DNA of 64,000 nt from Anthostomella pinea. Lineage: Eukaryota > Ascomycota > Sordariomycetes > Xylariales > Xylariaceae. A program made the translations under genes and the position numbers. The DNA lies in assembly GCA_963556695.1 (NCBI GenBank), contig CAUWAG010000018.1, positions 4,278,001 to 4,342,000 on the forward strand, read 5' to 3'. Every line of letters starts with the position of its first letter. The first letter of the stretch is position 1. Shown here piece by piece: positions 1 through 11,740 of the stretch. The notes beneath the pieces are model-generated. The model was given only the letters and a program-made list of their open reading frames with translations. It was not told the DNA's origin and made no database searches.

Positions 1-352
1 AGTGCTTGGCCTGCGAGCAGTAGAACCACAGGGGCGTGGCGACGGTGACCATCATGGTGTAGGTGGGGATGGCGCCCATGGCCTCGCTGGAGGCGACGTC
101 CATGTAGCCCGAGAACATGCCCGTCATGTTGGTGTGCTGCGAGATGGGCGTGCACGGGTTGTCGAAGTTGGACTGCACGACGCTGTGGTTGCCGCCGCGG
201 AACTGGAACTGGATCATCTCGCCCGGGTTCGCCTTGATGTTGTTCGGGCTGTAGATGTTCTGCTTGTCCGTCGTGCCCACCGAGACGACGTGCACGGTCT
301 GCGCCGAGGCCAGGCCCATCAAGGCGGCGGCGGTGAGGGTCGTGAAGAGCAT
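1..352 (-). CDS. Extracellular cupredoxin-domain protein, partial
   Basis: The gene starts with ATG at 352 on the minus strand and runs off the left edge. The first ~17 residues are a clear signal peptide (MLFTTLTAAALMGLASA, then QTV), so the product is secreted. What follows matches the fungal extracellular serine-rich/cupredoxin family: a YSPNNIKANPGE segment, GGNHSVVQSNF with the first histidine ligand, NPCTPI, and near the edge FYCSQAKH, which holds the Cys and His copper-ligand positions of the family. No intron is needed in the visible 117 codons. The Ser/Thr-rich C-terminus and GPI signal common in this family would lie outside the window. Copper binding is inferred from the family. 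Confidence 0.88.
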   Translation of the reverse strand, partial: MLFTTLTAAALMGLASAQTVHVVSVGTTDKQNIYSPNNIKANPGEMIQFQFRGGNHSVVQSNFDNPCTPISQHTNMTGMFSGYMDVASSEAMGAIPTYTMMVTVATPLWFYCSQAKH

Positions 353-1990
353 GTTGGCGGGTATGTGTGAGGTATCCTGACTTCGTGTGGTGTAAAGAGC
401 GGCTGCGTCGAAAAGAGCGGACTGGTTCGTTGAAGAGAAAGTGGGCTGTGGTAATAAAGCGACTCGCGCTGGGTAGGACTAGCCTGACGAATGTGTATTA
501 AAGTACGAGAAGGTGTACAGAAGAAGAAGCAGAGAGAGGAATGGAAAGAAGGTTGAAAGAGGGAAGAAAATCGATCAACAAAGATGGAACTGAGCAGGAG
601 AAAAGAGAAACGGTCCCTGGCATGATCGGGAGCAGCATGAATATAACGAGGCCGGATCAGTCCAGACCGGAACGACGCAAGGATCGCCATAGGGTGATGA
701 GCTGATGAGCGGCGCCCATGTCTTCGACGTCTGAAGTCTGGGGTGGCGGAGGGAGGGTGATGAGAGCCATGAAACGCGTTTTGACCGTGATCCTGACCTG
801 CGGTTAGCAACGCCACCATCTCCTCCAAATATCCATCAGACGGGCGCTCGCCCAGCCGGCCTGTCTTTCCTCGGCTTCTCTGCTTCGGCTGAAGAGCTTG
901 CCAGCCTGTCCTGCCCGCTTGAGCAATCATATGGTCTCTTTAGCAGTCACTGGTCAGTCCCCCAGATTGGGTTGCGCAGTCAGTCTAAGTCTTCTTTGGT
1001 CTCCTTGAGGCCCTCGAACATGGGGAGCGCCGGGCCTCTATATCCCATTGTGATGGTTACTGCAAATGATCCAGACGGCAGCAAGGCATCGATTGAAGGC
1101 CTCCCGAACGAGAACGTCGACACCAGCTTGGCTGTCAGGCCGTGTTGAGCTGAGGTGAGTGAAGCCGAATTAAGGTCGAGGGTTAAGCGACAGGGTCGGG
1201 GTTTGACCAGGGTCGTCAACCAGGGTCGTGTCGGGGCACGGATGTGCTTCAAGACGGGCCTGTTGCGACACGTGCAAAACCAGCCGGGTTTCACCCCCGA
1301 CTCCAGGTCTCGAGTCTTCACCCTCCCCCATTCACTGAATAGGAGATTTAAGCGACGAAATAGAGGCGTCTTGTCGTTTGAGCCTCGAGTTGGTGTTCGG
1401 ACGACACTGGACACTGGACAGACAAACAGACAGACAGACAGACCACACGTCAAAGCCCCTCGGCTGCTGAGAAGACGGAGGTTTCAGGGTATTTACCACA
1501 CTTCTGGCACCAGAAGGCTTGTTTCACGGAACCAGACCTTTCGTCAGGCCAGCCTTCGTTTGGTGTCGCCATCAATCTTGGAACCATGTCCTGGCAAGGC
1601 TCCTGTCTTACCTATCACGTATGGTCCTACGAAATCTGCAAAATATAGGTCCGCGGGACAGTGTATTCGCCGCTCTCGAAACACGCCAGCGAGATTGAAT
1701 GAGGCTCGTACAGTAGGTTGTTAGCCTCAAGCACGCCATACGCGGGATTGATAACATTGACAAATCGAATCAATAGTCACGAAAGTTTCCGTATACTTGG
1801 GGATCCGCCAAGTCGGCATCAGTTGAAGGCTGCAAGAACTCCAGCCTCTTCACATCCTTCAGATTCACCGCAACGGTGCTTGTGGGAACACTTTCGGACA
1901 CGGGCCCAGAGAATATCTGTTGTGTTGTTAGCTATCGAGGCCTCGTGACATGCTGACGACCAAAGCCGCGGTAGAGAAGAGCGGCAGCTG
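353..1990. other. Intergenic region with a CAGA microsatellite
   Basis: I see no convincing gene. The first few hundred bases should hold the promoter of the divergently read cupredoxin gene. A short (CAGA)n run lies at about 1417-1443. Open frames here lack family resemblance and codon structure. Confidence 0.6.
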
Positions 1991-2245
1991 ATATATCGCG
2001 TTCGTTCAGCACCGTGAAGGCAATGGAGCTTGAAGCGGCGCAGGACAAACGATTTCTTCATCACCGCGGGTTACTTCTCCAACAAGGAGGTCGTCAAGAC
2101 TATTCGCAAGAACTTCCCCGAGTACAAGGACAAGCTGCCTGCCGAGTCTCTGGAGGGAGGCGACTACCCAGATGACGGCCTCTACAAGCAGAATCAAGAA
2201 AGGGGCAATACGTATGCTTCGAGCGACCGTCCTTCAATCCCTCCG
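1991..2245 (+). pseudogene. Fragment of a GRE2-like NADPH-dependent aldehyde/methylglyoxal reductase
   Basis: Frame 2030-2245 carries DFFITAGYFSNKEVVKTIRKN and then PEYKDKLPAES and GGDYPDDGLYK, which match the C-terminal third of fungal GRE2-type short-chain reductases. Just upstream, another frame reads a DISRSFSTVKAMELEAAQDKR-like stretch that matches the preceding part of the same family (DVAxAHVKAME). The two join only if one T is removed at the TTTCTTC run near 2050, so there is a +1 frameshift. The catalytic N-terminal Rossmann domain and YxxxK motif are absent. After GLYKQNQERGN the similarity stops. This is a gene remnant and unlikely to make an enzyme. Confidence 0.6.
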
Positions 2246-2391
2246 TGACCAGCCAGAGGCACCGTCCGAACGAACCTTCCTGATCTCCTTACACATAGCC
2301 ACGCGGACAAGCAAACTTTGACTGGGGCACCCACTCCCCGCCTAGCCACCAGCGCAAAACCTTACCCCCAGGAGCACTCTCACCGGAGAGG

Positions 2392-4199
2392 TCAGCATTG
2401 TCTGTTGGTAAATACAAGATTCTGCCTCGGCACGCCAATGGTAAAATGATCCGTCATGCGCTCAAAGAAAGCCTCCTCATCAAACTTATCCTCGACGGGG
2501 AAGCCGACGTCATAATCCCCCGTCACCCTCGCCACTACCGAACGCAACTCCGTCATCGCCAGGTTCTTCCCCGCGCAGTTGTATGGCCTAGTAGAAAAGG
2601 GGATGAACGCGGCCCTGTTGCGAACCAACTCGGGCCTCGACGTCCAGCGCTCGGGGATGAAGCTGTCGGGGAAGGCGTAGTTCCGCGGGTCGCGCGCGAG
2701 CCGGTACGGCGGGATGGAGACGACGGCGTTTCCGGGGACGAAGACGGCGCCGATCTGGAGGCCTTCGGGCGGCGTGACGCGCTGGGCGCCGAAGAGGACG
2801 GGAGGGTGCAGGCGGAGGACCTCGTTGAGGACCGAGTCGAGGACGGGCTGGCGGCGGAGGCAGGAGTACTGCGAGGCCGCGAAGACGGCGTCCATCTCCT
2901 TGCGAATGTCATCCAAGGCGGACGGGTGCATGGCGAGGTAGATGAATATGAGGCTGAGGGCCGCGCCGGTCGTGTCGCTGGGACTGCTTCAGCCTGTTGT
3001 GACCATTGGGTATTGGGGGGGACGTGGCTCTACCTTCCAGCACCGATGATCAGGCGCGCCTCTGCATCCAAGAGGATCTTGCCCTGCCTGTCGTTTGGCG
3101 TGTTTTTCATGAGATGGCCCATGAGGTCAGGCTCGGGGTTCGCAATCTATGAAGACGAGTCAGCTTTGGATGGATGGAAACTCGTGTGGTGGGAAAAGAA
3201 CTCTTCTTCGAAGCTCCACCTGCTCTGCAGACCAGTCGTTGAAAAACTTCATGGGGCTTGGAACGCGGGAGCAGCGTTTGAGCATGCTCAAGATCCATGG
3301 CACATGAAGCAGGAGGCTCATTCCTTCCACGCCCTTGCGGATTCCGACTATAACTTTCTTCGCCGTGTCGGTTGATTTCCCCTCTGTAAAGCCAGTGGTT
3401 TTGCCAAAGGCCAAGGCACTCATCACGTCATAGCTGTAATGTTCGCAGATCTCATTGATGGCGACAGCTTGTGCTGTGTTTTCCTCGATCCGGTTGAGAA
3501 GACTGTCGGTAAAACCTTCGATGCGCGGGCCGAAGAGAGCAAGAGCTGCATATCGTCAGTGCTTCCCAATATCACACCCAGACGAGGACGCTTACATTCC
3601 TTGAAGCCGTTATCCCAAACCCTACGTCTCTGACGATGAAAGCGTCTGTCCCGTGTCGTGTGCACAGTTTGCTCCAAGGACCCGTAAAAGGGCCCCTTGG
3701 TGGTCTTTGAGGACAGACCAAGCACAGGAGTGATGGCATCTGGATCAGATATCGATAGCTCTCGGGGACCTGCAGAGCGTCAGTTGCTCGGCTTTTTCAT
3801 GGCATCGTTGACGTATAAGTATAGGTAGTCTGACACACCGACTCGGACATAGTCTCCATATCTGTCATGTAAATCATCCAAAACGTGGAACCAGCGGAAA
3901 TTCGACTTGAACACCATTATCATTGACCAGAACTTTGAAAGTTTTGCGCCAAAAGGCCCTGGGAAATCATTGAGAGGATGTAAGAAGGCTCGATAGACAA
4001 GGATGCTCGTAAAAAGGCCGAGGAAAAAGCATGCGCAAAGGAGCAGCCCCTAATACTGGAGAATGGGTATGGTGGCGGCTTGAATTGCAAAGACCCATCC
4101 ACACACCAAAACCGGGCGTTTGTCCAGATCGAACCTTTTGCAGACGAAGTGATGGGCAACAGCGCCAGAAAAGATGGCCGAAGCCAGCAAGTACAACAT
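2392..4199 (-). pseudogene. Cytochrome P450 with in-frame stop and altered heme-loop residue
   Basis: Five exons (4199-3839, 3769-3596, 3545-3202, 3146-3034, 2977-2392) join at GT-AG sites to 526 codons, the normal size of a fungal microsomal P450. The N-terminus is hydrophobic, as in P450s related to tryprostatin B 6-hydroxylase. The proline-rich hinge (HPLNDFPGPFGAKL), I-helix GSDTTG, K-helix EVLRLHPP and PERW are present. Two lesions stand out. A TAG at 4050-4052 interrupts the membrane segment (TYR-stop-GLLLC). The heme loop reads FSTRPYNCAG, with Arg (AGG, 2587-2589) where the family has Gly. Both fit TpG to TpA changes. The otherwise perfect exon structure indicates recent decay or low-level damage. 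The substrate is unknown. Confidence 0.85.
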
Positions 4200-5100
4200 T
4201 CCCGGGTCTTGAAAGGCTTCGCAGATACAGGAGAAGAGGATTCCAAACTCGCAGTTGGATTCGCAAGCTTGGTACGAGTGATACTCGACGAAGAGCCAGC
4301 GAAGCTTCAACGGGGAAGAAGGGTAGCAGCTGACGATGTTATGGGCAACATCTTGGGACTCATGTGCCGTGCGTATCGGCAAAAGGGCTCGGCTGCTTAC
4401 AGTTCCATGCAGCATGGATATCTATCAGCCACCTGCATGCTGCTCGGGCACGTCGTCCAATGTTAGCAAGGAGCCCTTTCCTAGCGGGGCAAAGATAGAA
4501 CATGGGCGCGGACCTGGCTGGTTCACTCGGGCGCTTTACAACAGTAAGGTACACAGCTTGTGGTCTGTCTGTAACGATCCTTGTTGCCAATCAACCTATC
4601 AGTATCGAAGATCAAGTGGTCCCGCCGCCTTGTTCTGCCCTCCATCATCAAGGAGAAATAGTAGATGTGGTGGCAAGGGCCCAAGCAATGAATGTGTGGT
4701 TCCCGGACAGCATCAACATCCATAACCACATCATCCGCGCCCGAACAAGAGCGACAACCGGAACCTGGCAGCGGCCTCATGAAGCTTGACTTGGGCCATC
4801 CTTTCCCGAACAACTTCTGCTGCCGTTCCACGGCGAAGTTCGAGGCCTCGTTTGCGTGTGCCGAGACGAGGGAAGACTGACTTGCCGTGAGACTCGGGCC
4901 GCGATGTTTTGCGGATTCTCATGTGGTCATATGACCACGATGCATCAATTGGCTGCGGTAGTCCATGGTGCGTCGTGCAGTCAATGATACAGGATCATGT
5001 CCGCCATAAGACGAGATCAAGCTCAGAAGACCCAGCCGTGGTGGCCGGTCACATAGGTATGCGTTCGCGGCCACCGCTAACAAGCAAAGGAACCACGAAG
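4200..5100. other. Intergenic, no gene recognised
   Basis: This stretch lies upstream of the P450 and should hold its promoter. Open frames on both strands overlap each other and show no recognisable motif. Confidence 0.5.
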
Positions 5101-5830
5101 TTTGCTAGTTTCTTTTGTTTTTGGCCTTCTTCAACCGACTGCGCTTCACGGCTCTGACCCCTTCTACTCAGCCAAGAACTTCCAAAGAGCATCATCCTCG
5201 TCTACATCCACCACCTCACGCCCAAGCACTCATGATAATGCCCGAACTTATCGTGCCAGAGCGGCGCGTGCTGTTGCTGCTACCACTCCCCGGCCCAATT
5301 CCTACTCACTTCCTGAGAACATACTAGGTAGCCCGAAGCGGCAACTCACCGACGCAGTACTCGGAGATGAGTCCATCGATTCCATCCGCACCACCCGCGA
5401 ATCCATCACCATGTCGGCACGTCTCCCACCGCGTCGATATATCCCACGTGAAATCCGAGCACCTCGTCGAAATACATCAAGCAGCACGACGAGGCGGTAC
5501 GCAAGTCTACTGGAGCTGCCCATTTTCCCCTTCCCTCGTACCAGCCGGCTGGCCGAACATGGAGGTGTATGCGAGCGCTTAAGGCCTTACACCTTGTTCC
5601 CCGTAGCGTTGTTATTCGACCTGTCCCAGCGGGCCGAAGTCGAGGCAGATGATGTGCGGCGGGTGGCGCCACGAACTCGTAGTCATCGTACGCGCAAAGC
5701 AGCGCGGAACAACATAGAAAGGCGTGTTGTGGTTCCCACCCGAGCTTGGTCGCACTGAGCGTGCGGTGCGTCTCTCCCAGTCTCACGAGGCCTCTCTGAG
5801 TACAGGTCAGGAAGGTAGGTAGGAGCAGCA
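5100..5830. other. Unassigned region with overlapping open frames
   Basis: Several long frames coexist here: plus 5102-5758 and minus 5406-5831. None shows a family motif. A plus-strand frame at 5367-5582 (HVSHRVDISHVKSEHLVEIH) has protein-like composition but stops at once and cannot be extended by a clear intron. It may be a decayed gene. I do not assign a function. Confidence 0.25.
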
Positions 5831-5850
5831 TACCAAGTCAAGAACCCAAG

Positions 5851-5881
5851 TGGATGGATGGATGGATGGATGGATGGATGG
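5851..5881. repeat. (TGGA)n microsatellite followed by a (TA)n run
   Basis: About eight copies of TGGA, followed at 5884-5894 by an alternating TA tract. A simple-sequence repeat in non-coding DNA. Confidence 0.95.
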
Positions 5882-5899
5882 GGATATATATATATCTAA

Positions 5900-7197
5900 A
5901 ACTCAGCGAAAATTAGCCATCTGACATTCCCATACGAGTATCCCCAAGGACGCTGGTCAATCTAGTCGACAGGACAATATAAATGAAAGTGAGCTCACCC
6001 TCCATCTATCCCTGCTGTTCTTTTTACAATTCTGTAGTACACTTTCTGGAGGTCTGGAATTCGAATGTCATATGTGCAATGTTTGATTTTTTTTGGGAGA
6101 TGATCTGCACTGCCGAAGGCATGTCTGCGTCGTCCTCCTCCCTTCCCTGTCTGTCAAACCGGTATCGGTACAGGTTTCGTAGAATGCGCCCAGGCCTCTT
6201 GATCGATGTCTAGAATTTCCAGAACATGTTGATCAATATGTCGTTACGAGATAGATGAAATCTGTGGGGTGGGAATCTTGATGTCTGCTATGAATCGACA
6301 TTCAGAAAAGAAACCTACAAAATAGATGGACCAGGGGCATGCTGGCAATAGTACTTCAACTGCCTTAACCATCTTCGCAGTAGTCATGAGCCCAGTTCTA
6401 ACTATCGCCGCACGTTTGAACCAGATGGTACTGAGTTACAGCGCGGCCTACATTCGATATGAAGAATACATTTCACTGGTACGAGATACAGGTCTGGAGC
6501 AAGGGACAGATGGAAGCATGCGCTGGTTGCGGCCATCAGAATTTGGTCACGTATTATTCAAACTTCATCGAAGTCTTAACACGTTCTACTTTCCTCCATT
6601 CAGCTCGATGTTAGGGCAGAAGGCCTGTACGTCAGAGGCCCTTTCCGCGATCCATACATGGATGAATTAGGCTTGCATTCCGCATCGGAAGTTCGTATCT
6701 TCCTGTTCCTACGGTAAATCCTGACATTAGGGGTGGTCCCGGAACACCTGCATATTTCCCCAATCCTCTTTCTTGCAAGTGATATTGTATGAACCGACTC
6801 CTCTCGGACCAATGCCTGCTTCTACCGAATAGATGGTTGTAAGGCAGAGCAGCAAGACCGAATGTTGCGAGCTGAGGTATCATAAGACGTGCCCAGTGTG
6901 ACAATGTCAAAGGCCGTGAAGTATTCCCGGTCGGCGGTCAGGTCATGCATGTTCCTGTATCATGCACTGCAGCAGCTGCCCCCTTGATAGTTGTGGCCGT
7001 GACAGTAGCCGTTCTGCAAGTCCAAGCTGTTACACAGCGAGGGCTGTAGCCTATACCACACAGGGTACGAACAACCCAACAGCCTGACACTTGTCTCGCG
7101 AACAGTAAAGCATGCCTAGTCTCTCGCAACAGCAGGCCGCCAGAGTAGTATAGGGAGCACAAACCCTCCAGGCCCGTATTCGAAACAAAACCTTCGC
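5900..7197. other. Intergenic, no gene recognised
   Basis: Small frames (for example 6326-6670 plus) show no homology or splice structure that I can support. The right part is the 3' side of the CENP-X gene. Confidence 0.5.
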
Positions 7198-7873
7198 TCA
7201 AAGATCAAGCAGCAGCTGCGGCGCGACCTTTTCCAAATCCTCGACCTAGCCATCACATCAGCATCAGTACCAGTATCGGTCCATTCCCACAAACCCATTC
7301 CCAGGAAGCACAACCCCAGACCGACCGTATCCCCAAGAGCAAGCAAACAAGCAAGGCACAGAAACTCACCTCCAAAAACCCCGCCCCCTTCTCGACCGCC
7401 GTCCGCGCAACCGCTTCGCGCACAAAGATGTCCATGTACTTCGCGACGGCCGCGTTGGCGTCCCGCGAGATGCGCGTGCCGTCCTTCTCGAAGAACTCGT
7501 GCAGCAGGCGCGTCAGCAGCTCGGGCGGGATCGTCTTCTGCGCCTCGTCGTCGTCGTCGTCCTTGTCCTCTTGATCTTCTTCCCCATTATTATTGTCCTC
7601 CTCCTCGTCTTGATCAACTTCCATGGCCTGCTCCTGCCGTTGTCGCTCGCGTCGCGGCGGGTCGTCGTCGTCGTCGTCCGCAAAGGGGTCTAGGTCGCTC
7701 TGGTCCGAGTTAATTATCTGCGGGGACTGCAACGTCTGTCTTCCGCCGCGGGAGGATGACGAGGCTGCGTGTTGTCGCTTCGACGTCGATGCGGGTTTGG
7801 CTTTGGGCGGTCGTCCAGCGGCTGATGATGCGCCTCTGCCGCGGGCCGTGGAGGTGGATTGCTTGGGAGGCAT
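7198..7873 (-). CDS. mhf2: Centromere protein X / MHF2 homologue
   Basis: Two exons (7873-7370 and 7245-7198) are separated by a 124-bp GT-AG intron and give 183 residues. The C-terminal ~70 residues are the histone-fold of CENP-X/MHF2: IPPELLTRLLHEFF, RISRDANAAVAKYMDIF, then VREAVARTAVEKGAGFLE, spliced to VEDLEKVAPQLLLDL. With CENP-S/MHF1 this protein forms a tetramer that acts at kinetochores and with FANCM-type helicases in DNA repair. The first ~115 residues are an unusual extension: Ser/Arg/Lys-rich at first, then strongly acidic with runs of Asp and Glu. Family members are usually 80-150 residues. I chose the MPPKQ start because the longer upstream frame has no similarity. The last exon has only 16 codons including the stop. 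Confidence 0.88.
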
Positions 7874-8505
7874 TGCGGACGGTGAGAAGATTCCGTAAGC
7901 TTTGACGAAGGGCGGGATCTCGAGAATGTGGGTTACGGAGGTGGACAATGTTCGATCAGCCTTACGCGAATCGAATTGAAGGTACGCGTGGAAAGACTGG
8001 TGGGGGGAGTGAGGGGCGTACAAGCAACATTGAAGTGGTAATTCCTTCATGCAGGATAGCTTCAAATTGAAGTGGTAGAAGGTAAGTCATCACATGTCAC
8101 GGCAATTCGGAGTTCAAGCGGAATATAATCGAGATAAGCCACTTGCATTGCCAAATCTATAGGTCGTATACAACATAAAACAGCCGAGGCAAAACGAGGA
8201 AAGCAGCGGAGGGGGATGATGCAGGGAATACAGTCAAAGGAATTGCCATAGGATCTAAATTACAGCGGTTGACCAGTCGACAAGGCACCGAAAAGCATTT
8301 GCCCTGTCCACCAGTCCTAACCCCAAAATGAAGATGTACCAGAACGCCACAGCAATGTGATGTCGATCTGTTACAACCTTCCACCGCTGCCTCATCACAC
8401 CCGTTTTGTCACCCCCTATAGCCCGGCCGAGCTGCCAGTCTACTGTATTACACCACCACGTCTCCCATGTCTATCGAGCTCGATCGAGGTACGAGGGCGT
8501 ATAGC
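7874..8505. other. Promoter of mhf2 and 3' region of the ADP/ATP carrier gene
   Basis: No coding sequence is supported. It contains the 5' flank of mhf2 and the 3' UTR side of the carrier gene, both on the minus strand. Confidence 0.55.
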
Positions 8506-10033
8506 CTACTTGAAGGCCTTGCCGAACATGATGACCTGGAGCTGATCGTAGATCGACAGGACACCAGCACCGGCGACACCACGGAGAATGTTGGCACCAG
8601 CACCCTTGAACAGGGACTTGACACCCTCCTTGGCGACGATCTGGCGGGCAGCGTCCAGAGTACCGTTGTACTTGACGGCCTCACCGGAGGTCATCATCAT
8701 ACGACGGCGGATGGTGTCGAGAGGGTAAGAGGCGATACCGGCACCAGTGGTGACAGTCCAGCCGAGAGCGAAGGAAGCCAGGAAGTTGTTTGCGAGAGGA
8801 CCGACCAGGACGACCGGCTTGATGGAGTCGTACATACCGAAGTACAGACCACGGTAGACAATGATACCGGCGACTGAGGGCATGAAGCCACGGTACAGAC
8901 CACCGATACCATCACTGGCAAGGGTCTTCTTGTAGACGTCCACGAGACCGTTGAACTGACGGTCACCACCCTTCTTGGCGTTCTTGGCATCGTTGGCCAG
9001 ACGAGTACGGGCGTAGTCGAGGGAGTAGACGAAGAGGAGGGAAGTGGCACCAGCAGCCTGCGATGTTGATTAGTCAATGATGTTTGAACGGAAGCTGAGA
9101 AAGACTTACACCACCGGAGGCAAGGTTACCAGCCATCCACTTGGCGTATCCGTCCTTGTCCTTCTTGTATCCGAACATGGCCTTGAACTTGTCGCGGAAA
9201 GCGAAGTTCAGGGCTTGGGTAGGGAAGTATCGGATGACGTTGGCAGTGTTTCCACGCCACAGGGACATGAAACCCTCATCGGCGATAGTGCGCTTGAAGC
9301 ACTCGCCAATACCAGCGTACTTGCGGTCGAGACGGCCAGTCTTCAACATCTCGTCCTGTTAAGGGAGTTAGTACCCGATACAAAACGAATGCGTAGTCGA
9401 GTATGAGCAGCTTCTGCGATCGCGGCAGGGCGCAGCAACAGATGTCAAATGACTGACGATCCATCGCATGTGCAAGCTTTGTTCTGTTGTGCAAGACTGG
9501 AGAGTGATGACCTACCTGGTTCTGGATGAGAAGCTTGACACGCTCGATAGGAGCAGCGGCAGTCTTCGAGACGGCGGCAGAGACACCACCCACTGGATAA
9601 TGTGTCAGTAACATGTAGGTGTGTTGTTCGATACGACAGCGCATCGAATGTCGCGGCAAAGTCGCGCGTGCCGGCCTATTCGGGGGTCTAGTGGGAGAGA
9701 CATACTCAGGAAGTCCGCCACGAAAGGCTGCAAAGACGATTGTGATCAGCGAAGCTCATAATTGAAACATAGGTGAGGGCGTCAAGGTAAAAATTTGCGC
9801 CTATCCAAATCAAACCAAGCTTCTGATATGACCAGATCGACTCGCGTCGACCCGAAAACATCTCTGGACCAGTGATGGATGCCAATTGATGCTGGAGAGT
9901 ATACGCGATAGCTTGCTGACGATGGGATGGGTGCTGTTGCAAGGTCGGGTTGCTCGCGAGGGAATTAGGGAGATCGGGGCGGGTGCGAACTTACCGGCAT
10001 GCCCATTACGTGTTGCTTCTGAACCTCAGCCAT
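8506..10033 (-). CDS. aac: Mitochondrial ADP/ATP carrier
   Basis: Five exons (10033-9995, 9727-9706, 9592-9516, 9355-9110, 9057-8506) join in frame to 311 residues, the usual length of the ADP/ATP translocase. It exchanges ADP and ATP across the inner mitochondrial membrane. The three carrier repeats are visible, with signatures at [13 protein letters not shown] in the first repeat, the second-repeat [10 protein letters not shown], and [12 protein letters not shown] in the third. RRRMMM is the hallmark hexapeptide of this transporter and separates it from other SLC25 carriers. All splice sites are GT-AG. Exon 2 is only 22 nt, and the short first exons encode [21 protein letters not shown], then GGVSAAVSK. 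Intron density at the 5' end is typical of highly expressed fungal genes. Confidence 0.97.
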
Positions 10034-11740
10034 TTTGTCGGTATTGAATCAAAGACGACTTGATTCTTAAAGAGAAGGAGTGAGTGGAGATGATGAGAGT
10101 GAATGGAAACCGGAAGATGGAGGAGAGGTGGAAGATGGAGGATGGATGGAGGTTGCAGGTCGAGAGAAATATTTCTACTGCGACTGGGTCTGCAGAAAAG
10201 GGTTGGTCCAGGCTTGGCCGCTTGGGTGAGAAGGGGAAAAATTACTGCGGGTATCGCTCCAGTGGAACAGCTTTTTCTAGCGACTCTTTCCGGGTCTCCG
10301 CGCTAGAGATGATACCTGGCAGTGCCCATGATAGGCCCGTGCTTGGTGCGCCCGCCAGCGGTTGCCCCGAGACCAGTGCTGCAGGTGCCTGAGAGGTGCT
10401 TGGCCCCTGGGTGTACGCTGAAGTGCATGTCACGTGCCCAGCGCCGTGCTTGTGGACACCTACTGCAAATTGAACAGCGACCTCCAGCTGCTCCCCTGGC
10501 ACTCTGCTGGGGGTCTGCCGGACAATCTCGGGATGTCCAGGTCCTGCCAAAGGATTCAACAGATACGCGCCGAGCCGTGCCTACAAGCATACCGTATGCA
10601 TTCCACTCCAGCTTACTATTGTAGGTATCTACCGCATCTTTTCACCTCTTAGACAAATTTGATATCTTTGAATGCTTGGATTTACTTGGATAATACGCAC
10701 ATCTAGCCTTCAAGATGGACAGAGATTGCCGTCGATTACTCGCCCCCTAGCTTCATATCTTCGGTAAAGAGTCAAGGTCAGCATCCACTTGTCCCCAGGA
10801 TTCAAGGATCCTGTGTGGTCTTTTGTCTGGTCTTCATTCTCCCGAGTCAAGTTCTCGGCTCAAGTGCCCCATAGCGGGTCCCTGATACCTACAGTGATAC
10901 CAGCCCCTTGACCGTCGGTTGCACGGAGTTTCTCTGGAAGGGTACCGATGTTACACCAGCACTTGAGGCTGCTTCGCATCGTGATCTGTGATTGATTCGA
11001 ACATATACTTCCGTCGGATGACAATATGTATTGCGGCTGCAGCTGAAACTGGCAGCCTGAGTCGCAGCCTCGCCGTCGGGTTTATACAGCCTGCGAAAGT
11101 TAATTTACCCTAAGATTTCCTCTAGGCAGAATCGTACAGTAGCTTGAATGTGTATCTACTCTACGGGATTTCGACTGGGAAGCTTGCTTGGGAATCTACA
11201 GCACCATTCAAATTCGCGGAAAACAAGTGCGCAGTCGTTTATTCGAATGCCCACCAGCTAGCTCCTGCTCGGAGTTTGGCAATGAAGCAAGTCACGGTTT
11301 GGCGTACCGTATATTCAGGTGTATTTTTGACAACGGATTGGCCACTTGCGGCAGCAGCAGCTTCGTAGCCTCTGTTCATCGGAATATGGCGAGGTTTCAT
11401 TGCTCGCGGTCATGTCGTAGGCCCGAATATGTTCACATGTTCAGCGGTAGGTCATCCCACGCAACCCGGATTCAACATGTGGACGAAGGAGTACTGGGAT
11501 AATTGGGTGTTCACTGGGAACCCGTTTCGCAGAACGCCTTTGTGGGCAGAGTGATCAGGGTGTATATTTCCGCCCCTGTCTGAATGCAGCTGCAAAGCTC
11601 TTAACCGTGACCTTTCCATGCTACGCCGAGGATCAAATGTCCGAAATCCATCAGGTTCCCCATTCGCGATCCATCTAGTCCGTCAAACTCGTGTCGACCG
11701 AAGGTATCTTCATCGTGGTATCGTGAGATTGATTGATGGC
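10034..11740. other. Intergenic, promoter of the carrier gene
   Basis: About 1.7 kb without a supported gene. The first few hundred bases, purine-rich on the plus strand, should be the promoter and 5' UTR of the carrier gene. The small frames at 10242-10650 and 11144-11500 have no recognisable content. Confidence 0.5.

Noticed and set aside
5102..5758. Plus-strand frame of 218 codons
   Set aside because: Composition is Arg/Ser/Thr-rich without motif, and two other frames are equally open; no start, splice or family support.
8467..8877. Plus-strand frame of 136 codons opposite the ADP/ATP carrier
   Set aside because: Antisense shadow of a strongly conserved gene.
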